Source: Planctomycetota bacterium (GTDB taxonomy: Bacteria > Planctomycetota > UBA1135 > GCA-002686595). From it: a stretch of 64,000 nt of DNA. Position numbers and translations under genes: made by a program. The stretch covers positions 52,935 to 116,934 of the forward strand of contig NYUD01000086.1 in the NCBI GenBank assembly GCA_002683825.1, in the 5' to 3' direction. Positions 56,766-64,000 of this stretch are shown here, piece by piece (the stretch's first letter is position 1; every line of letters starts with the position of its first letter). The notes under the pieces were generated by a model. The model was not told the origin of the DNA. It did no database searches and was given only the letters and a program-made list of their open reading frames with translations.

Positions 56766-57831
56766 GGACGGGTGCCCGTTAGTCTACTCGGAAAGAGGGA
56801 GTAGCCCCATCCGCGAGAATCGCCCGACTCTCTGGCAGACGCTCGTGCTCCTCGGCCCGGGACTCTTCGGCTGCGCGGGCAGACTGGAGCGCCATGGCTT
56901 CGAGGAGCCGCACATGGGCACGGTGTTTCGCATCGTGCTCTGGGCCGAGGACGAGTTGCAGGCGAGGGGGGCCGCACGGGCGGCTTTCGGTCGGATCGCC
57001 GAGCTGGACGGGTGCTTGTCGGACTACGATCCGGCGAGCGAGCTTTCTCTGCTCCGGGGCAAGACCACCTGGCAGCGCGTTTCGCCCGACCTGTGGAGCG
57101 TCTTGGCGTACTCCGCGGAGGTGTCGCTGGAGACCGAGGGAGCGTTCGACGTGACCGTCTTGCCCCTGACGCGTCTCTGGCGTCGTGCCCGCCGTCGAGG
57201 TGAGCTTCCCGCCGAGGAGCTTCTGGAGGCGGCTCGCCGCGCGGTCGGCCGACACAGGCTCCAGCTCGACCCTCGAACCCGGAGCATCCGTTTTTGCGCG
57301 CCCGACATGGGGCTCGATCTGGGGGGCGTTGCGAAGGGCTATGCGCTCGACCAGGCCTTGCAAGCCCTTTCAGCCCGGGGCGTTTCCAGGGCGCTTGTGG
57401 ACGGAGGGGGGGACGTGGTCGTGAGCGCGGCTCCTCCGGGGCGGAGGGGGTGGCGGATCGAGCTTGCGGGGTGGGAAGAGGCGTGTGGGCGAATCGAGTT
57501 GAGCCACGCGGCTGTGGCCACCTCAGGCGACACGGAACGTTTTTTCGAACTCGAGGGCCGACGGTATTCGCACCTGGTCGACCCGCGCTCGGGAAGGGCA
57601 CTGGTGGATTCACCCCTGGTGACGGTCATCGCCCGGCGTGCCATGGCTGCGGACGCCTGGGCCTCGGCCCTTTCGGTGACCGGGCCGGCGGGTTTGGGGA
57701 GCGCCGTTCGAAACGGCGTGGAAGCACGCATCCTTGCCCCCGAGGGTGGCGGAAGCATTAAAAGGACGACCGCCGGATTCCGCGACAAGCTATCCTCGGC
57801 GGGCACACAGGACGCGCCACCACGGCGATAG
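56764..57831 (+). CDS. apbE: FAD:protein FMN transferase (ApbE-like)
   Basis: A 355-residue periplasmic enzyme that attaches FMN to threonine in redox proteins such as RnfG and NqrC. Motifs: MGLDLGGVAKGYALDQAL, ALVDGGGDVVVSA, AVATSGDTERFFE, SHLVDPRSGRALV and MAADAWASALSV. A lipoprotein-like cysteine follows a hydrophobic segment (LLGPGLFGCAG), but the n-region is long (about 27 residues), so the start at 56764 is uncertain; no better in-frame start was seen. It diverges from the SUMF1-like gene. No NQR or RNF target is adjacent. Confidence 0.87.
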   Translation: MDGCPLVYSERGSSPIRENRPTLWQTLVLLGPGLFGCAGRLERHGFEEPHMGTVFRIVLWAEDELQARGAARAAFGRIAELDGCLSDYDPASELSLLRGKTTWQRVSPDLWSVLAYSAEVSLETEGAFDVTVLPLTRLWRRARRRGELPAEELLEAARRAVGRHRLQLDPRTRSIRFCAPDMGLDLGGVAKGYALDQALQALSARGVSRALVDGGGDVVVSAAPPGRRGWRIELAGWEEACGRIELSHAAVATSGDTERFFELEGRRYSHLVDPRSGRALVDSPLVTVIARRAMAADAWASALSVTGPAGLGSAVRNGVEARILAPEGGGSIKRTTAGFRDKLSSAGTQDAPPRR

Positions 57832-57866
57832 GATCCGCTTCTCTGCAAGACCGAGGTACGGAGGAC

Positions 57867-59156
57867 ATGACTTTGAAGCCCACCCGACGACAACTTCTGG
57901 GAGGCGCGGGAGCGGCGGCGATGGCGACCACCGTCGGCCCGTATGCCTGCGCAGGTCCGCGGCGCTACCGTAACCCCGGGGGCAGCGAGATGTTGAAGGT
58001 GGGGCTCGTCGGCTGCGGAGGTCGCGGCACGGGCGCCGCCGCCAACGCGTTGATGGCCGACGACAACGTCAAACTCTGGGCCCTGGGCGACACCTTTCCC
58101 GACCGGCTGGACTCAAGCCTGAAGACCCTTTCGGAATCGGAAGAGTACGGTGCCAAGGTCGATGTGCCCGAGGAGCGCTGCTTCGTGGGTTGGGATGCGT
58201 ACAAGGGGGTGATCGAAACGTGCGATGTCATCGTGCTCGCCACCTCTCCACACTTTCGGCCGTTGCACGTGCACGCTGCGGTCGAGGCGGGCAAGCACCT
58301 GTTCATCGAGAAACCTGTCGCGACGGACGCACCGGGCGTGCGTTCGATTCGGGAGTCCTGCGGCATTGCGGCTGAGAAGGGGCTGTCGGTTGTTTCGGGC
58401 CTGTGCTACCGCTACCAGAACGCCAAACGCGAGACCATCCGGCGCATCCAGGACGGCGCGATCGGAGACATCGTCGCCATGCAGTGCACGTACAACGCGA
58501 ACGGCCTGTGGCACCGCGGCCGCGAGCCGGAATGGAGCAATATGGAGTACCAGATGCGGAACTGGCTGTACTTCACGTGGCTGTCCGGCGATCACATCGC
58601 CGAGCAACATATCCACAGTCTCGACAAGATAGCCTGGGCGATGGGGTCCTACCCTGCGAAGTGCGTGTCCAGTGGCGGCCGTATCGTTCGTACCGATGAG
58701 AGGTACGGCAACGTCTACGACCACTTCAACAACGCCTACGAGTGGGCCAATGGCCTACGCTGCTTCAGCTCCTGTCGTCAGTGGGACGGAGCCGCGACCG
58801 ACACCTCGGACTGGATATGGGGAACGCACGGAAAAAGCAACATTCAGAGGCACCGCATCGAATCGGGCCAGGCGTGGGACTGGCGCTGGCACAGCGACGA
58901 GCCCGACGATATGTACCAGAACGAACACGACGCGCTCTTCGCCTCCATCCGTTCTGGGGAGCCCATCAACGACGGCGAGTACATGTGCAACAGCACGCTG
59001 ATGGCCTTGATGGGGCGTATGTCGGCCTACACCGGCAAGGAGATCACCTGGGAACAGGCGCTTGAATCGCAAGAGGATCTGAGTCCGCCAACCTACGCGT
59101 GGGGGCCGCTTGCGGTCGCACCCGTGGCGCAACCGGGCATCACGCAGTTCGTTTGA
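57867..59156 (+). CDS. Tat-exported Gfo/Idh/MocA family oxidoreductase (rightward copy)
   Basis: A 429-residue paralogue of the leftward copy with the twin-arginine signal PTRRQLLGGAGAAAMATT. Rossmann LVGCGGRGTGAA, EKPVATDAPGVRS and GDHIAEQHIHSLDKIAWA are shared, and it also has WSNMEYQMRNWLYFTWL like the leftward copy. It lies 35 nt after ApbE and 13 nt before the propeller/Y_Y_Y gene. Both copies are likely periplasmic oxidoreductases or glycosidase-type enzymes acting on related sugars. Substrate not predictable. Confidence 0.92.
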   Translation: MTLKPTRRQLLGGAGAAAMATTVGPYACAGPRRYRNPGGSEMLKVGLVGCGGRGTGAAANALMADDNVKLWALGDTFPDRLDSSLKTLSESEEYGAKVDVPEERCFVGWDAYKGVIETCDVIVLATSPHFRPLHVHAAVEAGKHLFIEKPVATDAPGVRSIRESCGIAAEKGLSVVSGLCYRYQNAKRETIRRIQDGAIGDIVAMQCTYNANGLWHRGREPEWSNMEYQMRNWLYFTWLSGDHIAEQHIHSLDKIAWAMGSYPAKCVSSGGRIVRTDERYGNVYDHFNNAYEWANGLRCFSSCRQWDGAATDTSDWIWGTHGKSNIQRHRIESGQAWDWRWHSDEPDDMYQNEHDALFASIRSGEPINDGEYMCNSTLMALMGRMSAYTGKEITWEQALESQEDLSPPTYAWGPLAVAPVAQPGITQFV

Positions 59157-59169
59157 TCCCGGGCGCAAC

Positions 59170-60606
59170 TTGAGCAGGTCTTGGGTGGAGTTCCTGTCGG
59201 CCTTTCTGTTCGCGACGGCTTCGTTTGCCCAGGAAGCTGGTTCAGGGTGGCAGGAGCGACCCGGTGAGCGACTGGTGCCCGACCGGATCCTCGTGGAGGG
59301 TAGCCAGAGGCTCGAGATCCGTGGTGGTGGTCTTCTTTGCACGCGTGATGGAGTTGGAAAGGAACTAGGCGTCACCTCGGGTGGGCAACCGGGTCGAGTC
59401 TTTGACCTGGCCCAGGATCCCGCAGGTCTGAGTCTGATTGCGGCGGAGAACGGGGTGTTCGTTCTTTCTCGCCTGGTCGACGCGCTCGATCCTCTGGAGC
59501 CGATGGACGGCTTCGATATGGGGCGTGTGAACTCGGTCTTTGTCGATGGGCGCAGGCGACTCTGGTGGGCGGGCGAAGGGGTTTTTGGAGTTCTCGACAT
59601 GTCGGGCCTCTGGGGACGACGTTTTCGTCCGCAGGATCTGCCGGAGAGCTTGAGGGCACAGCGCACACTCCATGTGGGACGCGCACGCGATGGAGGGGTT
59701 CTCGTCGTGGCGAGTAAGACGGACTCGTCAGTTCGGCAGACCTGGCGCTATCGCCCGGACCTGGGCGAGCGGCCGAGGGTACTGGGAGTGAGCGTCGACG
59801 GGGTGAGCTGGGATCCGGAGCACCCGATCGAAGTGACCTATCCGGAGGGATTCAGGCTCCGGGCGAGCGGTACGGCCCTCGGTACTGCGAGCTTTCGTTT
59901 TCGGATCGACGAGCACCACGTCTGGAGAGACCTCGAGCTCACCGAGGAGATCGCGGGCTTCACTCCCGGGGAACACACCCTGGACGTGATCGCCGTCGAC
60001 CGAGACCTGAATCGTTCCGAGCCCCTGCGTTTGAAGGTGCATTCGGCCTATCCGGCCCGTTTCGACCAGCGTTTTGTCGTCGTCGCCCTCGCGCTCTTTG
60101 CCGCCCTTGGACTCGGTGGTTTTCTCGGGCGCGAATGGCGCCTCGGGTGGCGTCCCGCCTGGTGGTTGCGAGCTCCCCTCAGCACGGCCTTGCTCGTCGT
60201 CTTGACGGCGCAAGTTCTGGCGGCGATCGAGCCCCACGGCAAGGGTTGGCCTTTCATGGGCTACAGCATGTACACGACGCGCTTCGACAGGGGGGACGCT
60301 ATCTTCCAGGTGGTGCTCATCGGCCTGCATCAGAACGGTGGGGAGCGCGTGATTCCGCCCCAGGCGATCGGAGTGGCCATCGACAGCCTCTGGCAGGTCC
60401 TGGGGCCGATCGTGGATGGTGGGGAAGAGGTCGCACAGGAGTACCTCGACACCTACAACGAGTTGCATCCGGAGCAGTCGCTGGTCGGACTGACGGTGCG
60501 TGCGCGGCGCCATCGCCTGACACCCCGGGGGGCGATCGAAGTGGCCCCCCAGATCCTTTCCCATTACCGGGTGCCGACCGGGGCAGAAGGGAGGGGTGAG
60601 CGGTGA
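59170..60606 (+). CDS. Exported protein: two-component-type propeller, Y_Y_Y domain and membrane segments
   Basis: About 478 residues. The start is TTG 59170, which puts a signal peptide first (MSRSWVEFLSAFLFATASFAQ); the exact start is uncertain. Residues 60-190 contain Reg_prop-like blades (GLSLIAAENGVFVLSRL, RLWWAGEGVFGVLD). A Y_Y_Y domain follows (VLGVSVDGVSWDPEHPIEV ... FRFRIDEHHVWRDLEL ... FTPGEHTLDVIAVDRD). Two hydrophobic segments (VVALALFAALGLGGFLG and LSTALLVVLTAQVLAAIEP) precede a C-terminal domain containing WPFMGYSMYTTRFDRGD, a block seen in proteins that accompany HTTM genes. No histidine-kinase domain is present. It overlaps the HTTM gene by 4 nt (GTGA). Confidence 0.65.
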   Translation: MSRSWVEFLSAFLFATASFAQEAGSGWQERPGERLVPDRILVEGSQRLEIRGGGLLCTRDGVGKELGVTSGGQPGRVFDLAQDPAGLSLIAAENGVFVLSRLVDALDPLEPMDGFDMGRVNSVFVDGRRRLWWAGEGVFGVLDMSGLWGRRFRPQDLPESLRAQRTLHVGRARDGGVLVVASKTDSSVRQTWRYRPDLGERPRVLGVSVDGVSWDPEHPIEVTYPEGFRLRASGTALGTASFRFRIDEHHVWRDLELTEEIAGFTPGEHTLDVIAVDRDLNRSEPLRLKVHSAYPARFDQRFVVVALALFAALGLGGFLGREWRLGWRPAWWLRAPLSTALLVVLTAQVLAAIEPHGKGWPFMGYSMYTTRFDRGDAIFQVVLIGLHQNGGERVIPPQAIGVAIDSLWQVLGPIVDGGEEVAQEYLDTYNELHPEQSLVGLTVRARRHRLTPRGAIEVAPQILSHYRVPTGAEGRGER

Positions 60607-61961
60607 GCGGGCCGGCCACTCCCATCCCCGTGGAAGAGCTGCGACGGACCGGATGGCTTGCGCACTGGGACCGTTATTGGTTTGGAGAGGGCTCCCTGTG
60701 TCGACTCGGAGCCTTCCGGATGATCCTGATGGCGGCGGCCTACTACGCGGTCTGGCACAAGGGCTTCGGAGTGTTTCAGCACGCCGATGGAGCCGATGCG
60801 GTCGGCTACCTTCAACGCGTCTGGAATCCGATCTACGCCTTCCAGATCCTGGGGCTCGAAGCTCCCGGTCCGCAGGCCGCACGGCGAGTGTACGCGCTCT
60901 TGATGTTCTTCATCGCCCTTGGATTCGTGGGGCTGTTTTCGCGGCTCAGCACGTTCGTGGTGGCGGCGCTGTCGTTCTACTGGATCGGTACCGCCTACTC
61001 GTTCGGAAAACCTCACCACGACTGCATCGGCCTGATGTTCGCGTTGGCGATCCTGCCCTTTTCTCCGGTCGGTGCGCGTCTTTCCGTGGACTCCCTCGTG
61101 GCTCGCTGGCGTTCCGCGCGGCGCGGCGGTTCGATGGAGCGCCCCGTTCTCGCGCCCTTCGCGGGGCTGCCCCTGCGCTTGACCATGGTCACGTCGGCCA
61201 TCGGCTACTTCAGCGCGGGGGCTTCGAAGCTCGTGCTCGCCGGATTCGGATGGATGAACGGTTACACGCTGCTGGGCATCATGACGGAGTACCGCTCCGA
61301 TTGGTCGGATCCGCTGTCCGAGAACTTGTTTCTGCTACAGGTGATGTCGGTGGGCTTGATCGGTATTCAGGTAGCCTTTCCTATCACGCTGTTCTCGGTA
61401 CGGTCGCGTTGGATCTTCATTCCCATGGCCGTCGGGTTTCACCTGATGGCCATGAAGACCATGGCGACAGGGCCGTTCCTGACCCTCTGGTTCACCCTGG
61501 CCGCGTTCATCGCTCTCGAGCGCATCCCGGGCGTTCTACGCAGGGGGATGACACAAGGCCCTCTCCTTTGGCGCATGTCTTTCGGCGCCCTCTTCCTGGG
61601 GATCTCTTACGGCATCGTGGCGATCTACATGCAACACAAGTCCCCCTGGCTTCTTGCCGTGTTGTTGCCGATCGTTCTGGCGGTCCTGTTTCAATGTCTG
61701 CCGCGTATGCGCGTGGAACTCTCCTATTCCTCGAGTGCTGCGCGCGGTTGGGTCGCGATCCTGCGCGCACTCGATTGGGGGGACCTCTTGCGTTTTCGCG
61801 AGTCAGAAGCAGGGGGCGCAACGGAACCCGTCTCCATGGCTTCCATCGCCTGGCGCGTGCCGCTCCTCTTGCCCCTGGTACCGTTCCTGGGCGCCCTGGG
61901 GGGCATGGGGTCTGGCACGGCACGCGGAAGCTTTCGCCGAGCGTCGAAGTCAGCCGGCTAG
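60603..61961 (+). CDS. HTTM-domain membrane protein, vitamin K-dependent gamma-carboxylase-like
   Basis: A 452-residue multi-pass protein starting at GTG 60603, overlapping the previous stop (GTGA). It has the four-helix HTTM arrangement: LAHWDRYWFGEGSLCRLGAF, MILMAAAYYAVWHKGFGVF, GFVGLFSRLSTFVVAALSFYW and KPHHDCIGLMFALAILPFSP, then further helices. HTTM proteins are homologous to vertebrate gamma-glutamyl carboxylase, but bacterial members have no known substrate. The protein lies in the inner membrane. Its 3' end overlaps the convergent aminotransferase by 12 nt. Confidence 0.87.
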   Translation: MSGPATPIPVEELRRTGWLAHWDRYWFGEGSLCRLGAFRMILMAAAYYAVWHKGFGVFQHADGADAVGYLQRVWNPIYAFQILGLEAPGPQAARRVYALLMFFIALGFVGLFSRLSTFVVAALSFYWIGTAYSFGKPHHDCIGLMFALAILPFSPVGARLSVDSLVARWRSARRGGSMERPVLAPFAGLPLRLTMVTSAIGYFSAGASKLVLAGFGWMNGYTLLGIMTEYRSDWSDPLSENLFLLQVMSVGLIGIQVAFPITLFSVRSRWIFIPMAVGFHLMAMKTMATGPFLTLWFTLAAFIALERIPGVLRRGMTQGPLLWRMSFGALFLGISYGIVAIYMQHKSPWLLAVLLPIVLAVLFQCLPRMRVELSYSSSAARGWVAILRALDWGDLLRFRESEAGGATEPVSMASIAWRVPLLLPLVPFLGALGGMGSGTARGSFRRASKSAG

Positions 61962-63233
61962 GCCCGCCTCGATCGTCTCGAGCAGTCGCTCCGCGTCGGC
62001 CTGGGAGAACACCAGCGGTGGTTTGATTTTGATCACGTTGCGGCCCGGGCCGTCGGTGCTGAGAAGCACCCCGCGTTGCACCGCGTATTCGACCAGGCGC
62101 TGCGCCTCGCTGTCCGCGGGCTCGAGCGTCTCCCGATCGCGAACGAGTTCCGCTCCGAGGAAGAGCCCGGCCCCACGCACGTCGCCGAGGATCTCGAACC
62201 TCCTCTGCAGGCTGCGCAGACCCGCCAGAAGAAACTCGCCGGTGGCGAGGGCCTTTTCCTGAAGTCCCTCCTCTTCGATCACGTCGAGCACGGCCAGTCC
62301 CACGGCGCATGAGACCGGATTCCCCCCGAAGGTGTTGAAGTACTCCATGCCGTTATCGAACGCTTCCGCGATGGCGCGGGTCGTGACCACCGCTGCCAGT
62401 GGGTGGCCGTTGCCGATCGGTTTGCCGAGCGTCACGACGTCGGGCACGGCGCCCTGGCGCTCGAAGGCCCAGAAGTGGCTGCCCATACGGCCGAATCCCG
62501 TCTGAACCTCGTCCGCCACGGCCACGGCGCCGGCCGCGCGCGCGACCTGAAAGGCCTGCTGCAGATAGCCTGCGGGTGGATCGATCTGTCCGGCACAGCC
62601 GGGCATCGCTTCGGCCAGGAACGTGCCGATCGGCCGCTTTCGGGCGGCGGCCTGGGAGAGCGTCGTCTCGAGCAGATCGACGAAGTGCGCGGCCCGGGAG
62701 GGGGGGGGCACTTCGCGCGCGGTGCGGTAGCCGTCGGGAACGGGCGCGACGTGTACGTGGTCGGGAGCGGGAAAGCCGCCCGTTCCGCGAAACTTGTGCG
62801 GGCTGAGTTCGATCAGAGTTCCGGTCGAGCCGTGGTAGGCACCTTCGAGCACGCAGACGTCGCGTCGGTCCGTTGCTGAACGGGCGAGGCGTAAGGCAAG
62901 TTCGTTGGCTTCGCTTCCGCTGCAAACAAAAAAAGAGACGTTCAAATGGTCAGGCAGTTTTCCACTCAGGCGCTCGGCGAGGTTCAATACAGTCTCGTGT
63001 AAGTAGCGCGTGTTGGTGTTGAGCCGCTGCATCTGCTCGTGGGCGGCGCGCACGACCCGTGGGTGGCAGTGACCGACGTGGCAGACGTTGTTGACGCAAT
63101 CGAGATAGCGCCGCCCCTCTACGTCGAAGAGGTAGGTTCCCTCCCCGCGTACGATGTGCAGCGGCTCGCTATAGCTGAGGGACAGGGACCCGCCGAGTAA
63201 GTGTTCGCGTCGGTCGATGATTTTGGAGTTCAT
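61950..63233 (-). CDS. Class III aminotransferase-fold phospholyase (ETNPPL/PHYKPL-like)
   Basis: A 427-residue PLP enzyme with the ATG at 63233, overlapping the kinase stop (ATGA). The sequence is strikingly like metazoan ethanolamine-phosphate and 5-phosphohydroxylysine phospholyases: [58 protein letters not shown], and [13 protein letters not shown] lysine is K271 in [11 protein letters not shown]. These enzymes remove phosphate and ammonia to give an aldehyde, not transaminate. Together with the upstream kinase, this implies a route amino alcohol -> phospho-ester -> aldehyde. The substrate (hydroxylysine, ethanolamine or other) is not decided by sequence. Confidence 0.85.
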   Translation of the reverse strand: MNSKIIDRREHLLGGSLSLSYSEPLHIVRGEGTYLFDVEGRRYLDCVNNVCHVGHCHPRVVRAAHEQMQRLNTNTRYLHETVLNLAERLSGKLPDHLNVSFFVCSGSEANELALRLARSATDRRDVCVLEGAYHGSTGTLIELSPHKFRGTGGFPAPDHVHVAPVPDGYRTAREVPPPSRAAHFVDLLETTLSQAAARKRPIGTFLAEAMPGCAGQIDPPAGYLQQAFQVARAAGAVAVADEVQTGFGRMGSHFWAFERQGAVPDVVTLGKPIGNGHPLAAVVTTRAIAEAFDNGMEYFNTFGGNPVSCAVGLAVLDVIEEEGLQEKALATGEFLLAGLRSLQRRFEILGDVRGAGLFLGAELVRDRETLEPADSEAQRLVEYAVQRGVLLSTDGPGRNVIKIKPPLVFSQADAERLLETIEAGLAG

Positions 63234-64000
63234 CGCGGTCGAATACGCTCCCCGACTTCTTCGTCGGAGAGGGGTGCCAGGAGCTCCAGGAGTTTCCACG
63301 CGCGAGGCATGGTTACGTCCAGATAAGGATCCTCGGGGCGCTCGCGTTTTACGGCGGTGGAAATGAGGATGCTGACGGCGAGGCGGGTGGGAATCAGGGT
63401 GGGCAGCAGTCCCAGTTCGGACGGGGTCAGCGGCAGATCCTCAAGATAGCCTTCGAGCAAGGCCTGCGCGTAGGGAAAGGGATCCGAATGTCCCAGCATT
63501 ACATACGCCAGTGCGATGGCCGGATCACAAATGCGTGCTGTATGAACCACGTCCCCGAAATCGATTACCGCGCAAACGTGGTCTGTGGGCCGGGACTCCA
63601 CGAGCACGTTGTAGTCGTTGGCGTCGTTGTGAATCACGCATTGAGGTAGCTTGTCGAAGCGAGGAGTGACGATCGCTTCGAAACGACGAAGACCCGCTTC
63701 TACCCATCCCCGTCGGGGGCCGTTCGGAAGCAACGTCAGGTGCCGGCGGGCGGCAAGCGCGTTACGCAGATCCCAGGACAGTGTGCGCCTGGCCGCGGAA
63801 TGGGAGAACGATGCCAGCGCTCCGTCGAGTTTCGCAAGGAAAGTACCGTAGCTTCGAAGCAGGCTCAACGACGGCTGCTCAACGAGGGCGTAGGGTTGCC
63901 CCTCGAGCCATGAGACGAGGCGCGCGCGCACCGTCCTTCCAGCCGCGTCACTTACAAGGGAGAGAAGCTTTCCGTCGACCGCAGGGCGAGGGCGCGGCGC
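63230..64000 (-). CDS. APH-family kinase, partial at right edge
   Basis: A 257-residue fragment open to the window edge; the first 20 or more codons before the GTG at 63931 continue in frame (DGKLLSLVSDAAG...), typical of the kinase N-lobe, so the true start lies outside. The catalytic loop IHNDANDYNVLV (HxDxxxxN) and metal-binding VIDFGD are both present, as are YGTFLAKLDGAL and PAIALAYVMLGH. It belongs to the aminoglycoside-phosphotransferase fold that includes hydroxylysine kinase and choline/homoserine kinases. Overlap with the phospholyase (ATGA) strongly suggests it makes the phospho-ester substrate. Confidence 0.88.
   Translation of the reverse strand, partial: APRPRPAVDGKLLSLVSDAAGRTVRARLVSWLEGQPYALVEQPSLSLLRSYGTFLAKLDGALASFSHSAARRTLSWDLRNALAARRHLTLLPNGPRRGWVEAGLRRFEAIVTPRFDKLPQCVIHNDANDYNVLVESRPTDHVCAVIDFGDVVHTARICDPAIALAYVMLGHSDPFPYAQALLEGYLEDLPLTPSELGLLPTLIPTRLAVSILISTAVKRERPEDPYLDVTMPRAWKLLELLAPLSDEEVGERIRPR

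Overview
The window is strongly GC-rich, densely coded bacterial chromosome with no rRNA or tRNA gene, CRISPR array, insertion sequence or phage gene that I could recognise. The gene set suggests a Gram-negative bacterium of the PVC/Planctomycetota type. The pointers are two Tat-exported Gfo/Idh/MocA oxidoreductases, a formylglycine-type (SUMF1-like) domain protein, an NPCBM-domain exported protein, a YfhO-like giant membrane protein, a carboxypeptidase-regulatory-repeat protein, a beta-propeller/di-heme protein and duplicated groEL. This assignment is an inference from gene content; no marker gene here proves it.

Layout. 1-5.3 kb: 3' part of trkH, a small lipoprotein, and a 1005-residue repeat protein. 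5.4-11.8 kb (minus strand): a chaperone run groEL1-groEL2-dnaJ-grpE-fmdB-like-HAD phosphatase, headed by a strong inverted repeat at 11963-12017; dnaK, groES and hrcA are not in the window. 12.1-14.3 kb: an NPCBM protein and a glutaminyl-cyclase-like M28 lipoprotein. 14.6-19.2 kb: the stress/sporulation-type triad prkA-yeaH(DUF444)-spoVR. 19.3-26.6 kb: an NHL-type lipoprotein, a dolichol-phosphate-mannose-synthase-like glycosyltransferase, and on the minus strand YfhO-like, MBL-fold and GT-C-like membrane proteins. 26.7-28.6 kb: M28 peptidase with PDZ domain.

28.6-40.6 kb holds more proteostasis genes: rnpA-yidD-hsp20-lon, then tig-clpP-clpX, all on the minus strand. Between them lie an aldehyde-dehydrogenase-like pseudoenzyme, lysine 6-aminotransferase, and an rlmN/DHH phosphoesterase pair with overlapping ends. 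40.8-45.7 kb is an RND efflux pair plus a GNAT protein, translationally coupled. 45.9-46.7 kb is a predicted outer-membrane barrel lipoprotein. 47.0-50.9 kb is a zinc alcohol dehydrogenase followed by lutA-lutB-lutC, with overlapping non-AUG starts.

51-62 kb is an envelope/redox region: a beta-propeller di-heme protein, then two divergent operons whose start codons share one CATG. The leftward operon is SUMF1-like, Gfo/Idh, and a cytochrome-b562-like protein; the rightward one is ApbE, Gfo/Idh, a propeller/Y_Y_Y membrane protein and an HTTM (gamma-carboxylase-like) protein. Nearly every product carries an export signal, so I read it as one periplasmic modification/oxidation locus; this is the best candidate in the window for an undescribed system. 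62-64 kb ends with a phospholyase-type class III aminotransferase and its overlapping APH-type kinase, which runs off the right edge and resembles the eukaryotic hydroxylysine or phosphoethanolamine pathway.
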